A stretch of DNA of 64,000 nucleotides. It comes from Pseudomonas triticifolii. Lineage in GTDB: Bacteria > Pseudomonadota > Gammaproteobacteria > Pseudomonadales > Pseudomonadaceae. Below, piece after piece: positions 28,126 to 37,664 of this stretch. Made by a program: the position numbers and the translations under genes. The DNA lies in assembly GCF_014358015.1 (NCBI RefSeq), contig NZ_JACONV010000001.1:1-64000 (forward strand), given 5' to 3'. Positions within the stretch are counted from its first letter, which is position 1; each line of letters starts with the position of its first letter. The notes beneath the pieces are model-generated. The model searched no databases. It was given only the letters and a program-made list of their open reading frames with translations, and was not told the origin of the DNA.

Positions 28126-29121
28126 TTACAGCCGGATGTCCTGCGGCCCGCGAATCTGCGCTTCGATACGGGTGCCGGTCAAGCGTTCCTCGTTGGAGAA
28201 ACCGTCGTAGTCCGCCAGCTTGCCGAAACGGATACCGGTGAGCTGTTCGATCTGTATGACGCTGCGTTGCCAGGTCTTGAGCTGGCCGAACACGATGCTC
28301 AGTTCGCCCAGTTCCCGGCTCTGATCAATCATGTAAGCGCTGGCCGAAGGCTTGCCGTCATCACCCAGAAATGCAACGACTTTCCAGAAGGCTGAAGGGA
28401 TCTTCACGTTACGGTAGCTGCGGTCGTCGTCGCGCAATACCGGACCGCTGAATACCGTGACCCTGGATTTCCAGCGGCGGGTGTTATCCAGAATGTAATC
28501 TTCCAGTTCCAGCCAGGTTTTCTGGTTGAACGCGCTCATCTGCGGCGAGCAGTTGGTGAAATGGAAGGTGTCTGCGTTGGCGGTTTGCGCGTCCTTGCCC
28601 CAGTTGGGGTCCTGGCGTCTGACCAGATGCCCGCGGTCCAGCAGGTTGCTGGCATACAGGCTCTCACCAATCTGCGCGTCGGCAGGCAGCCTGCCATCAA
28701 ACGACCACGCATCGTTGCTGCGTTTGACCTCCACGCTGCTGTCGCCATCAATGTTCACACCCACGTAGAGCGCCAGACGCCGGCTGCGCGACATGGTGAT
28801 GGAAAAGTGCAGGTAGTCCAGGCGATCCCCGGTGTTCTCCAAGGGGTAGACATCGGCCGCCAGTTCCGTGTCCGGCGTGGGCCAGGGCACGACGAAGTCG
28901 CCCAGAAAATCCTCGACGTAGCCTTTTCGCGTTTTCAGGTCACTGGCAGGCGTGGTGCGTGGCGACACCAGCGGTTCCGCCTGCGGCGCAAGCAATCCCG
29001 CCGTAGAGCCAAGCGGTTCGAGGTCGGCGAGGCGAGGGCGATAGGTAAGGTCTGCTTTCAGCGTCTTGTCGGGCACTGCGCTTGCTCCTTCGGTGGGCGT
29101 GGGTTGTGTCCAGTTCACCAT
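28126..29121 (-). CDS. DNA/RNA non-specific endonuclease (NUC1 type)
   Basis: A 331-residue protein whose C-terminal two thirds is a beta-beta-alpha-metal nuclease: DRGHLVRRQDPNWG carries the catalytic His (DRGH) and FTNCSPQMSAFNQKTW carries the metal-binding Asn. The first 90 residues are proline-rich and lack a Sec or Tat signal, which is unusual because members such as Serratia nuclease are exported. Possible roles are a toxin or secreted effector, or an enzyme for nucleic-acid scavenging. It is convergent with the binding-protein gene and has no recognisable inhibitor gene downstream. Confidence 0.88.
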   Translation of the reverse strand: MVNWTQPTPTEGASAVPDKTLKADLTYRPRLADLEPLGSTAGLLAPQAEPLVSPRTTPASDLKTRKGYVEDFLGDFVVPWPTPDTELAADVYPLENTGDRLDYLHFSITMSRSRRLALYVGVNIDGDSSVEVKRSNDAWSFDGRLPADAQIGESLYASNLLDRGHLVRRQDPNWGKDAQTANADTFHFTNCSPQMSAFNQKTWLELEDYILDNTRRWKSRVTVFSGPVLRDDDRSYRNVKIPSAFWKVVAFLGDDGKPSASAYMIDQSRELGELSIVFGQLKTWQRSVIQIEQLTGIRFGKLADYDGFSNEERLTGTRIEAQIRGPQDIRL

Positions 29122-29709
29122 AGGCGCATGACAGCGCCGCGTCAGGTTTGCGCTTGAGTTCGCTGAACGCTGGCTTGACGGGAGACGCCATTCAACAGGC
29201 GTTTGCTCGGGGAGACCTGCATGGCCTCATAAACCTGTCCTCTCGAGAAATTGTCCGATAATCGCCCGCTTTTATGAACAAAGTCAGCGCTTTTTCCTCT
29301 TCTGAAAAATATTTATTCGAGGCATATAGCTGCTTTTCGCCGTAATTGACTAATTTTGTCGACAGATTAACTAACCCGATCACTCATCCTTCTCTTGGGA
29401 CACATTGACGTTATTAACCGGCTGGTACATTTTAAATGCACATCCGCCTGTGCCGTTCCAGGCAGGAACACAATAAGAACAATCGAGGCACACCGTCATG
29501 CTCCAGGGATTTATCCTTTGCGCTCTACCTTTACCCGTCATTAACGTGCGATGCCGATACGCAAGCATTGGCTGGATTCGCTCGCAGTAGTTTCCTGATT
29601 CGCCCATCCGCTTCAGCGCAGTTCCGTCACGTGGTGCCCACTCCATAGAGAGGGTGTTCATGATGTCTGGCCGCTGCGCTGGCTCTTGTGCATCTGCGAG
29701 GTCTGGCCA
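29122..29709. other. Long AT-rich intergenic region with two doubtful small ORFs
   Basis: This 588-bp stretch is richer in A+T than its surroundings, most clearly at 29230-29400. On the minus strand two small frames overlap by ATGA: 29380-29661 (93 residues, five cysteines) and 29192-29383 (63 residues). Neither has a recognisable domain or a strong ribosome site, so I do not call them as genes. The region also contains the TRAP operon promoter. Confidence 0.4.
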
Positions 29710-30273
29710 ATGACGAAAATCGTCGATCTGTATTTCAAGTTACTCAAACTGCTGATTGTGCTGTGCATGGTTGCCATGGTCGTGCTGGTGTTCGGCAACG
29801 TGGTGCTGCGCTATGCGTTCAATTCCGGCATCAGCGTGTCCGAAGAGCTCTCGCGCTGGTTTTTCGTGTGGATGATCTTTCTTGGCGCGCTGGTGGCCAT
29901 GAAAGAGCGGGGCCACTTGGGTCTGGACAGTCTGGTCAAGCGTCTGCCACCTATCGGTAAACGTATCTGTCTGATCACGGGCCAGTTGCTGATGCTCTAC
30001 ATCTGCTGGTTGATTTCAAGTGGCAGTTGGCAGCAGGCCGTCATCAACCTGCACGTCGTCGCGCCCGCGTCGGGGTTTTCGATGGCGGTGTTCTACGCCG
30101 CCGGACTGGTCTTCGGGGTCAGCGCCGCCGCAATCCTGCTGTACCAGGTGTACCTGGCGTTGAGCGGCAGGCTGGACGACGAGGCGCTGTTGATGGTCAA
30201 GGAAAACGAAGCCGATAGCGTGAGTGCGCCTGACGTGTCGTCTGCTTCCGCCACCCGGAGGCATCGACCATGA
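29710..30273 (+). CDS. TRAP transporter small permease (DctQ type)
   Basis: A 187-residue inner-membrane protein with four helices, starting MTKIVDLYFKLLKLLIVLCM. It shows the family pattern SEELSRWFFVWMIFLGALVAMKERGHLG. It serves as the small membrane subunit of a sodium- or proton-driven TRAP importer. The start at 29710 was preferred over 29686 for its family-like N-terminus. Its stop overlaps the DctM-type gene by four bases. The C-terminal tail is hydrophilic and long. Confidence 0.93.
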   Translation: MTKIVDLYFKLLKLLIVLCMVAMVVLVFGNVVLRYAFNSGISVSEELSRWFFVWMIFLGALVAMKERGHLGLDSLVKRLPPIGKRICLITGQLLMLYICWLISSGSWQQAVINLHVVAPASGFSMAVFYAAGLVFGVSAAAILLYQVYLALSGRLDDEALLMVKENEADSVSAPDVSSASATRRHRP

Positions 30274-31550
30274 CCTTGCTGATATTTCTCGGATCGCTGC
30301 TGGGCAGCATGGCACTGGGTATTCCGATTGCGTTCGCGCTGCTGCTGGTGAGCGTCGCGTTGATGCTGCACCTTGACCTGTTCGATGCGCAGATCATCGC
30401 CCAGAACCTGCTCAACGGCGCCGACAGCTTTCCGCTGATGGCCGTACCGTTTTTCATGCTGGCGGGTGAGGTGATGAACGCCGGCGGCCTGTCCAAACGC
30501 ATCGTCAACATCGCGATGGCATTGGTCGGGCACAAGCGTGGTGGCCTGGGCTATGTGGCGATCATCGCCTCCTGCCTGCTGGCGTCGTTGTCAGGTTCGG
30601 CAGTCGCCGACGCTGCGGCACTGGCTGCGCTGTTGGTGCCGATGATGGTCCACGCCGGACACAATCGTTCACATTCGGCCGGCTTGATTGCAGCAGGGGG
30701 CATCATTGCGCCGATCATCCCGCCGAGCATTGGCTTTATCGTGTTCGGTGTTGCGTCCGGCGTCTCGATTTCCAAGCTGTTTCTGGCCGGTATCGTCCCC
30801 GGACTGATGCTCGGCGCCGCGCTGGCCGTGGCATGGTGGTTCGTCTCCCGCCGCGAAAACGTCGAGCCACCGCCCAAGCGCAGTGCCAGGGAAATTCTGC
30901 GTACGCTGATGGACGGCTCCTGGGCGTTGGGCTTGCCGCTGATCATCGTATTCGGCCTGAAGTTCGGTATTTTCACGCCGACGGAAGCGGCTGTGGTCGC
31001 TGCGGTGTATGCCCTGTTCGTGTCGCTGGTGATCTACCGGGAGCTGAAGATCAATCAGCTCTACGAGCTGGTGCTTTCGTCTGCCAAGACCACGTCGGTG
31101 GTGATGCTGCTCGTGGCCGCAGCCATGGTGTCGTCATGGCTGGTGACCATCGCCGAGCTGCCGGACCAGTTGGCGGCGTTGCTTGAACCCTTCATGGACA
31201 ACCCGACGCTGCTGCTGATGGTGATCATGCTGCTGGTGATTCTGGTCGGCACGGTGATGGACATGACCCCGACCATTCTGATCCTGACGCCCGTACTGAT
31301 GCCTGCCGTGACCATGGCTGGCATCGATCCGGTGTATTTCGGTGTGTTGTTTCTGATCAATACGGCCATCGGCCTGATCACGCCACCCGTGGGCACGGTG
31401 CTCAACGTGGTGTGCGGCGTTTCGAAGATCAGCATGGACGAGATCATTCGGGGCGTCTGGCCTTTCATGCTGGCGCAGTTCTTCGTGCTGCTCTTGCTGG
31501 TGCTGTTCCCGCAACTGGTTCTGGCGCCACTGGCTTTTATGACCCGCTGA
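30270..31550 (+). CDS. TRAP transporter large permease (DctM type)
   Basis: A 426-residue membrane protein with about twelve helices and the DctM signature regions: FPLMAVPFFMLAGEVMNAGG, SGSAVADAAALAALLVPMM and the GGIIAPIIPPSIGFIVFGV segment. It provides the translocation pathway of the TRAP system with its DctQ partner. The gene overlaps dctQ and is followed by the binding-protein gene, giving the order Q-M-P. Confidence 0.95.
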   Translation: MTLLIFLGSLLGSMALGIPIAFALLLVSVALMLHLDLFDAQIIAQNLLNGADSFPLMAVPFFMLAGEVMNAGGLSKRIVNIAMALVGHKRGGLGYVAIIASCLLASLSGSAVADAAALAALLVPMMVHAGHNRSHSAGLIAAGGIIAPIIPPSIGFIVFGVASGVSISKLFLAGIVPGLMLGAALAVAWWFVSRRENVEPPPKRSAREILRTLMDGSWALGLPLIIVFGLKFGIFTPTEAAVVAAVYALFVSLVIYRELKINQLYELVLSSAKTTSVVMLLVAAAMVSSWLVTIAELPDQLAALLEPFMDNPTLLLMVIMLLVILVGTVMDMTPTILILTPVLMPAVTMAGIDPVYFGVLFLINTAIGLITPPVGTVLNVVCGVSKISMDEIIRGVWPFMLAQFFVLLLLVLFPQLVLAPLAFMTR

Positions 31551-31613
31551 CGATGGGCCAAGAGCCGTTTGACCTTAACCCCTCCATTTCCAATAACAAG
31601 ACCGGAGAATCAC

Positions 31614-32633
31614 ATGCAGAAACTGATGAAAACCCTGCTGGCCGGAGCCTGCGCCACCAGCCTGTTGCTGGCGAGCGTGGCCAGCCACGCGGCAGAGATT
31701 CGCGAGCGTACGCTGCGTTTTGCCTTTCAAAACGTCAAGGAGCACCCGCAGGGGCAGGGCGCGCAGAAATTTGCCGATCTGTTGAGTGAAAGCAGCGGCG
31801 GCAAGATCAAGGTGCGGTTATTCCCCGGCGGCACACTGGGCGGCGACGTGCAGACGGTGTCTGCCTTGCAGGGCGGCACGCTGGACATCACGGTGCTCAA
31901 CTCCGGGATTCTGGCTGCTCAGGCGCCCGATTTTGCCATGCTCGACTTCCCGTTCCTGTTCAACGACGTGAAGGAAGCGCATGCGGTCATCGACGGCCCG
32001 GTCGGCCAGAAACTCTCGGCGCAACTCGACAGCAAAGGGCTGGTCGCCCTCGGTTACTGGGACCTGGGGTTTCGCAACGTGACCAACAGCAAACACCCGA
32101 TTACTCGCCTTGAAGACATGCAGGGCCTGAAGATTCGGGTGATCCAGTCGCCGATCTATCTGAAAACGTTCTCGGCGCTGGGCGCCAACCCGGTGCCCAT
32201 GGCCTTCCCCGAGGTCTATACCGGTCTTGAACAGCACACCATCGACGGGCAGGAAAACCCTTACACAGTGATCGAGGGCAGCAAGTTCTTCGAAGTGCAG
32301 AAGTACCTGTCCGCGACCGGGCACATCTTCAATCCGCAGTCGTTGATCATGAGCCAGAAGACCTGGAACCGGCTGAACGACGATGAAAAGGCCCTGATTC
32401 GTGATGCTGCCGCCAAGGCTCAGATCTTCCAGCGCCAAGTGACGGCCGACAGCATGGACAAGGCTCGCGCCAATCTGGAGAAGCAGATTGCGGTCAACGA
32501 CATTTCCCCCGCGGAAAAAGACCGTTTCCGTGAGCGCGTAAAGCCGGTGATCGATGAGTTTTCACAGCAACTGGACGCCGGTCTGGTGAAGATGATGTAC
32601 GACGAAATCGCCAAGGTGCGTGGCGCCCAGTGA
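31614..32633 (+). CDS. TRAP transporter substrate-binding protein (DctP type)
   Basis: A 339-residue periplasmic binding protein with signal peptide (LLAGACATSLLLASVASHAA). It has the DctP landmarks FAFQNVKEHPQGQGAQKFAD, FLFNDVKEAHAVIDGPVG, and the conserved ligand arginine segment GLKIRVIQSPIYLKTFSALG followed by NPVPMAFPEVYTGLEQHTID. The substrate is likely an organic acid, perhaps a sugar acid; specificity cannot be read. Start at 31614 has CCGGAG upstream. A chemoreceptor gene follows in the same direction after 179 bp. Confidence 0.94.
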   Translation: MQKLMKTLLAGACATSLLLASVASHAAEIRERTLRFAFQNVKEHPQGQGAQKFADLLSESSGGKIKVRLFPGGTLGGDVQTVSALQGGTLDITVLNSGILAAQAPDFAMLDFPFLFNDVKEAHAVIDGPVGQKLSAQLDSKGLVALGYWDLGFRNVTNSKHPITRLEDMQGLKIRVIQSPIYLKTFSALGANPVPMAFPEVYTGLEQHTIDGQENPYTVIEGSKFFEVQKYLSATGHIFNPQSLIMSQKTWNRLNDDEKALIRDAAAKAQIFQRQVTADSMDKARANLEKQIAVNDISPAEKDRFRERVKPVIDEFSQQLDAGLVKMMYDEIAKVRGAQ

Positions 32634-32812
32634 GTGCAACGTGGCATCGGGGTGGTTTGACAGAGCCCCGATGCCGCAACCTTCGCGCTATCTGCGTCAG
32701 AGGAAATCAAACCTGCTGAAATTAGTCTTAAATATCCTGGAACCGGTGTCGATAGCTTTGAATAAGAGCAGCCGCAGATCGCGTTATTCCATTGACCGCA
32801 AGGGGCTTCAGG

Positions 32813-34426
32813 ATGTCAATAAAACTCCGTCTGTTTTTGTTGATCTGCACGGGTGTGCTGGCTGTCCTGATCATCAGTCTGGTCAGTTATCTGGGTAACA
32901 ACCGTATGGCCGCGGCGATGAGTGACAACGAGGTCAGCATGGCCGCGCTGAGCAATCATCTGCAGGCCGACATGATGCACGATGCCCTACGTGCCGATGT
33001 GCTCTCGGCCATGCTGGTCGGGTTGGGCAAAAGCGACACCACGCGAGCAGAGGTACAGGCCTCTCTCAACGAACATGCGGCGCATTTTCGCAAGGTGTTG
33101 GGCGATAACCTCGCGCTGCCGATCAACGACACCCTCAAGGCTGAACTGAACAGGGTCAAGCCGAGCCTGGATGCCTACATCACTGCAGGCGAGCGAATCG
33201 TCGGCCTGGCGCTGGACAGCCCTGACCGAGCGCAACAGGATCTTGTTACGTTCACTGCGGCCTTCACCCAGCTGGAAGGTCAGATGTCCACGTTGAGTGA
33301 CCTGATCGAGAGCAATTCCAAAGCCAGTGGCGATGTCACCCGTGATGCGATTCGCAGCGCTGACGTCACGCTCGGCGTGGTCCTGGTTATCGGTCTGTTT
33401 ATGCTATTGGCTCAAGGTTACTGGGTGACTCGCAGCATCATGATCCCCTTGCAGTCTGCCAGCCGCATCGCCGACAGCATTGCCCACGGCAACCTCAGTG
33501 AGCCGATTACCGAACCGCGCAGTCGTGATGAAGCCAGCATGCTGATTCGCAGCCTTGCCATCATGCAGCGTGATCTGCGTGGGATGATTGAGGTGGTGCG
33601 CAGCAATGCCCATGGGGTGAGCGGCATGAGCGGGCAACTGAGCAGCGGTTGTCACGATGTCGCGGGCAGCAGTCAGCAGCAAAGCTCGGCTGCGGCAACC
33701 ATGTCGGCGGCGGCCAGTGAAATGACCGCCAGCATCGAGGAAATCACCCGTCACGCCGAACAAGCCCGGGAAATGGCCAGTCAGGCCGAGTCACTGGCCA
33801 AGAACGGCGGTCGGGTGATCCATCAGGTGGTCAGCGACATGGATGGCATTGCGCGTTCGGCGCAGCAATCGGCGCAGGTGATTCGCACGCTGGATAAAGA
33901 GTCGGAAGCCATTTTCAACATCATTCAGGTGATCAAGAGCATTGCCGACCAGACCAACCTGCTGGCGCTCAACGCGGCCATCGAAGCGGCACGCGCCGGT
34001 GAGCAGGGCCGGGGCTTTGCGGTGGTGGCTGACGAGGTGCGCAGCCTGGCGGGGCGCACCAGTGCGTCGACTCAGGAGATTACCGGCATGGTTGCGCGTA
34101 TCCAGCAAAGCACCCGCGAGGCGGTGACCAGCATGGAAGCAGGCGTGGCGCAGGTCGATAAAGGCATGGCGGTGACCGCTGAAGTCGAGCGCGCCATTCG
34201 GGATATTCTCGAAGCCACCCTGAGTACCACGCAACTGGTCAATGACATCACCCGAACCATCGGTGAACAGAGCCTGGCCAGTAACGAAATCGCCCATCAG
34301 GTGGAAATGATCGCCAGCATGTCCGAGGACAACAGCCGGATCATCGGCCAGACGGCCACTACCACCGATGAGTTGTCCGCGCTGGCGGGCAAGCTCTCGC
34401 AGTCGGTCGACAGATTCAGGCTTTGA
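32813..34426 (+). CDS. Methyl-accepting chemotaxis protein (four-helix-bundle type)
   Basis: A 537-residue transducer with TM1 at residues 7-27, a periplasmic domain of about 155 residues, helical and compatible with a four-helix bundle, TM2 at about 188-208, HAMP, and a signalling domain with the standard tip [20 protein letters not shown]. The ATG at 32813 is preceded by AGGGG; seven extra residues in the longer frame are discarded. It lies downstream of the TRAP operon. Its ligand might be the TRAP substrate, but this is inference. Confidence 0.92.
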   Translation: MSIKLRLFLLICTGVLAVLIISLVSYLGNNRMAAAMSDNEVSMAALSNHLQADMMHDALRADVLSAMLVGLGKSDTTRAEVQASLNEHAAHFRKVLGDNLALPINDTLKAELNRVKPSLDAYITAGERIVGLALDSPDRAQQDLVTFTAAFTQLEGQMSTLSDLIESNSKASGDVTRDAIRSADVTLGVVLVIGLFMLLAQGYWVTRSIMIPLQSASRIADSIAHGNLSEPITEPRSRDEASMLIRSLAIMQRDLRGMIEVVRSNAHGVSGMSGQLSSGCHDVAGSSQQQSSAAATMSAAASEMTASIEEITRHAEQAREMASQAESLAKNGGRVIHQVVSDMDGIARSAQQSAQVIRTLDKESEAIFNIIQVIKSIADQTNLLALNAAIEAARAGEQGRGFAVVADEVRSLAGRTSASTQEITGMVARIQQSTREAVTSMEAGVAQVDKGMAVTAEVERAIRDILEATLSTTQLVNDITRTIGEQSLASNEIAHQVEMIASMSEDNSRIIGQTATTTDELSALAGKLSQSVDRFRL

Positions 34427-34498
34427 TATCCATAAGCCATTATCTGGCGTACGCTCGCGACCCGCTCACCCCATGCTTCGACTCTGGCAAGTGCAGCC

Positions 34499-34527
34499 CG
34501 ATCAGGACGTTTCATCCGTCCTGATCG
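34499..34527 (+). terminator. Probable terminator after the second chemoreceptor gene
   Basis: The arms CGATCAGGACG (34499-34509) and CGTCCTGATCG (34517-34527) pair perfectly around a seven-base loop. The following sequence is TTCCTGC, so the U-run is short. It separates the two adjacent chemoreceptor genes. Confidence 0.55.
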
Positions 34528-34605
34528 TTCCTGCGGATTAAAGCTTTTGCACTAACAGACGTTAACCATCGAAACTGAACACCCCTCGCGCCCAGGAGTA
34601 GCTGC

Positions 34606-36402
34606 ATGCAAACGGTAAAGGCTTTGTACGAGTCGGTCGAAAAGCAGTTCTTCAACACGCTGACCAAAAAGCTCTCAAGCCTTTTTCTGTTGGTTGTCAT
34701 CAGTGCATTGCTTTACTGGGTGGCCCTCTCGGTCCGGGCGGACATTGTGATGCTGTTGCGCGGTGCGCAACTGGAGGCCGGCGTACTGTCGCGCATTGAA
34801 GGCCGGCTGGATGCACTGAGCAACGCTATTCTGCTCAGTACGCTGTTCACGCTGGGCATGGTCGGCTTTATGGTCTGGTACTTGCGTCACCTGATCGTAC
34901 GACCGGTGATGTTCATGACCGGCGCGCTCGAAGAAATCGCCAATGGCGAAGGTGACCTGTCCAAGGATCTGCCGCTGCTGACCCACGATGAAATTCGTGT
35001 GCTGGCCATCACCTGCAACCGTTTTCTGGCCAAGCAGCGCGAAGTGATCAGCAGTATTCAGGCGTTGACCGTGCAGATTGCGGTCGAGTCGGCGCGTTCG
35101 CTCAAGAACATCAGTGATTCCAGCGACAGCGCCGCCGATCAGGCTCGCTTTTCCAAAGAGGTCATGGATCAGAGCAACATGGCTGTGGGCAGCATCGAAG
35201 ACGTGTCCCGGCAAACCCAGGGCATTTCCAGTACCACGGCGCAGAACCTGAGCATGGCGCGCGGCTCTTACTCCGAGCTGCTGGAAGTGACCGGTAATAT
35301 CAGCCAGATTTCCAGCAGCCTCAATGAGTTCGGGGTTCTCGTTTCGGCGTTGAATCAGCGCTCGTCGAGCATCAAGTCCATCGTCGGGCTGATCCAGCAG
35401 ATTTCTTCGCAGACCAACCTGTTGGCGCTCAACGCGGCCATCGAAGCGGCGCGTGCCGGGGAGAGCGGACGCGGCTTTGCCGTGGTCGCGGATGAAGTGC
35501 GTACGCTGGCACAGAATGTGAGCAAAGCCACTGACGATATCTCCGTAAATATCGACGCCATGCTGCTGGAAGTCAGCTCCACCTACGAGCAGACCACCCA
35601 GATCAGCCAGAGCGCGCGTGAAACCCAGCTGGTTGTGGAGCGGGCCTCTGGTCATTTCGAAAGTATGATTGGTGACTTCGAATCGACCAACGACAAACTT
35701 TCCGATATCGCCACGCACATCCAGCAATTCGCTGACACCAATACCGGCATCAATGAGCGTGTGACGCGCATTTACGCCGACAGCCAGGCCATCGATCAAC
35801 GCATGCAGCATTCAGCAACCGCCACGCGCGACCTCTCAGGCGTCGCCGAGCGGGTACAGGCATTGCTGGGCCGCTTTGTGCTGGGGCATGGCGAGCTGGA
35901 CGCCGCGATCACGCGTGCCAGTCATTGCCGCGACGTGTTGCAGGCTCGCCTGGCGGTCCTGCACAAGGAAGGCGTCAACCTGTTCGATCAGAGCTATAAA
36001 CTGATCCCCGGCACCGACCCCAAGCAATACCTGACCAGCTACACCGAACGCTTCGCACAGATCTGCCAGCAAGAGTGCGACGCGCTGACCAAGGGCACGC
36101 GAGGCGGCAAGGTGTCATTCATTGTCGATGCCAAAGGCTATTGCCCGGTCAATAACAGTTGGGTATCGCAGAAACCGACCGGTGACCGCGCCATCGACCT
36201 GCCGGTATGCCGCAATAAACGGATGTTCTCCGACCCAGTGGGCTTGCGCGCGGCGGCCAACAAGCAGCGTTTCCTGCTGCAGACTTATCTGCGTGATACC
36301 GGCGAAATCATGACCGAGATTGACGTGCCGTTCTTCTTCGAAGGCCGTCATTGGGGCAACCTGCGGATGGGCTTCGACGCGGCGCAGTTGCTGGGTCACT
36401 GA
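34606..36402 (+). CDS. Methyl-accepting chemotaxis protein with C-terminal sensor-like domain
   Basis: A 598-residue transducer of inverted design. Two helices lie near residues 24-44 and 82-102, with only about 35 periplasmic residues between them. A HAMP-like region and the signalling hairpin ([20 protein letters not shown], about 265-285) follow. After residue 440 a soluble domain occurs with [20 protein letters not shown] and [20 protein letters not shown], a Cache/PAS-like motif known from the C-termini of some chemoreceptors. This suggests sensing inside the cell. It has its own upstream region and is followed by a non-coding gap. Confidence 0.9.
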   Translation: MQTVKALYESVEKQFFNTLTKKLSSLFLLVVISALLYWVALSVRADIVMLLRGAQLEAGVLSRIEGRLDALSNAILLSTLFTLGMVGFMVWYLRHLIVRPVMFMTGALEEIANGEGDLSKDLPLLTHDEIRVLAITCNRFLAKQREVISSIQALTVQIAVESARSLKNISDSSDSAADQARFSKEVMDQSNMAVGSIEDVSRQTQGISSTTAQNLSMARGSYSELLEVTGNISQISSSLNEFGVLVSALNQRSSSIKSIVGLIQQISSQTNLLALNAAIEAARAGESGRGFAVVADEVRTLAQNVSKATDDISVNIDAMLLEVSSTYEQTTQISQSARETQLVVERASGHFESMIGDFESTNDKLSDIATHIQQFADTNTGINERVTRIYADSQAIDQRMQHSATATRDLSGVAERVQALLGRFVLGHGELDAAITRASHCRDVLQARLAVLHKEGVNLFDQSYKLIPGTDPKQYLTSYTERFAQICQQECDALTKGTRGGKVSFIVDAKGYCPVNNSWVSQKPTGDRAIDLPVCRNKRMFSDPVGLRAAANKQRFLLQTYLRDTGEIMTEIDVPFFFEGRHWGNLRMGFDAAQLLGH

Positions 36403-36703
36403 ATAACCATGGTGACTTCGGCCGCTCTGTGTGCAGACCGTCCGTAGGCCATTGAGTTATCCCGGCACGTGCGGCGTTGAAATGAATTAATCTCTGTCTT
36501 GTAGCCGTTACCTGTGGGGGAAGGGTGCAGCGTTTGTGTGCAGAGCAGTGCGCGTGCAGAGTAGCACCTGGCCATTTTTTCACTCACTCGCCCGACGAGG
36601 GTTATTGTTCATGTCTAGCGCGATGGCAACGGAACGTTAATGCCTGCTCAGGCGTCAACTTATTTGACGCGCTGATTCCTGCAACGCCCACGGAGGTGTG
36701 ATT
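36403..36703. other. Intergenic region, nothing recognised
   Basis: These 301 bp between the third chemoreceptor gene and the DUF6482 gene hold the promoter of the latter. I find no convincing operator, repeat or small gene. Confidence 0.5.
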
Positions 36704-37009
36704 TTGAACATTCAAGACCTGTCCAGCGATATCAAGGCTGGCAAGATTAGTGAGCTCAATCTGGTGTCGATGGAAGGCGGTTCCTACGTCATTCATGCGC
36801 TGCTCGGTGAAAAGTCAGTGCCGGTAAAGGATGCTCATGGCAAGCCCCTTCATATTGCGTCCGTAGAAGAGGCGCGCAAGGTGCTGTCGTCAGTGCCGGA
36901 CGTGCATCTTTTTCTGCGTCAGGGTGTCCCCCATGATGAAATGGTGGGCCTGGACGACACGCCTGCCGAGTCATCGCGGCACGAGATTCCTCTGCGCTCC
37001 AGCCTTTGA
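36704..37009 (+). CDS. DUF6482 family small protein
   Basis: A 101-residue soluble protein beginning NIQDLSSDIKAGKISELNLV, with SMEGGSYVIHALLG and a late VPHDEMVGL motif, as in Pseudomonas DUF6482 proteins. I place the start at the TTG at 36704, because GGAGG at 36692-36696 is seven bases upstream; the in-frame GTG at 36698 would be too close. No function is known. It stands alone. Confidence 0.8.
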   Translation: MNIQDLSSDIKAGKISELNLVSMEGGSYVIHALLGEKSVPVKDAHGKPLHIASVEEARKVLSSVPDVHLFLRQGVPHDEMVGLDDTPAESSRHEIPLRSSL

Positions 37010-37201
37010 CTTCTTGCTTTAAACCGTCTGAATGGAACACCGCTCTGCGCAGCAGGGCGGTCAGCCGTCGCTGTTGCCTGGCATGCGGGTAGCGGTCAAC
37101 GCCCCAGGATTCATCTTTGTGTCACGCCGTTTCGTTTCGAACGCACCGATACCCCGATGCCGGAGCAGCTGAAAGCGCGTTGCAAAGCGCGATCCGCCTG
37201 A

Positions 37202-37600
37202 TCAGGGCTGGCGTATGACGGCGATGCACTTGATCTCCAGTAGCAGGCCGGGATGCGCCAGTTCAGCGACGCCAATGCAGGTCCAGGCGCATTGTCCGCG
37301 CGGGAACAGCCGGTTTTTCACGTCGCGAAAGACCGACATGTGCTCGCTCATCGAGACGTGATAAGTGGTCATGTCGACGATGTCATCGAAGGTGCAGCCA
37401 GCCTCGGCCAGCACCGTGCGCAGGTTTTCCCAGCAGGCGACGAACTGTGCTTCGGGATTCAGGATCACTTCCATGTCACGCGTACGGCCGACCTGTCCGG
37501 AGCAGTAGAGTGTATGACCCACCCTGACTGCTGGCGCATAGCCTGCGCGGTCCATGATGAGTTCCATGGTGGGAGGGACGATGATTTCTCGGTCTGACAT
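37202..37600 (-). CDS. RidA/YjgF-YER057c-UK114 (Rid) family protein
   Basis: A 132-residue protein with the Rid family fold (VRVGHTLYCSGQVGRTRD, ENLRTVLAEAGCTFDDIVDM). The enamine/imine deaminases of the RidA subgroup carry an Arg before the last strand; here the corresponding stretch reads CIGVAELAHPGLLLEIKC and the Arg is not evident. It is therefore probably one of the other Rid subgroups, whose activities are less certain. It is followed on the same strand by no partner gene, and topB lies upstream. Confidence 0.85.
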   Translation of the reverse strand: MSDREIIVPPTMELIMDRAGYAPAVRVGHTLYCSGQVGRTRDMEVILNPEAQFVACWENLRTVLAEAGCTFDDIVDMTTYHVSMSEHMSVFRDVKNRLFPRGQCAWTCIGVAELAHPGLLLEIKCIAVIRQP

Positions 37601-37664
37601 GTGGGTACACCTGGTTGAGCAGTTGCTGATGTGAGGCTTTTTGGCTGATGGCCGCCTGGCGCGC

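Noticed and set aside
29192-29661. Two small minus-strand ORFs as real genes
   Set aside because: No domain, weak ribosome sites and no similarity that I recognise; kept only as a finding with the nuclease.
32742-32770. GGAACC upstream of the second chemoreceptor as hrp box
   Set aside because: The downstream half lacks CCAC at the right distance.
36789-37040. Minus-strand ORF over the DUF6482 gene
   Set aside because: It is the antisense shadow of the DUF6482 reading frame, with no plausible domain.
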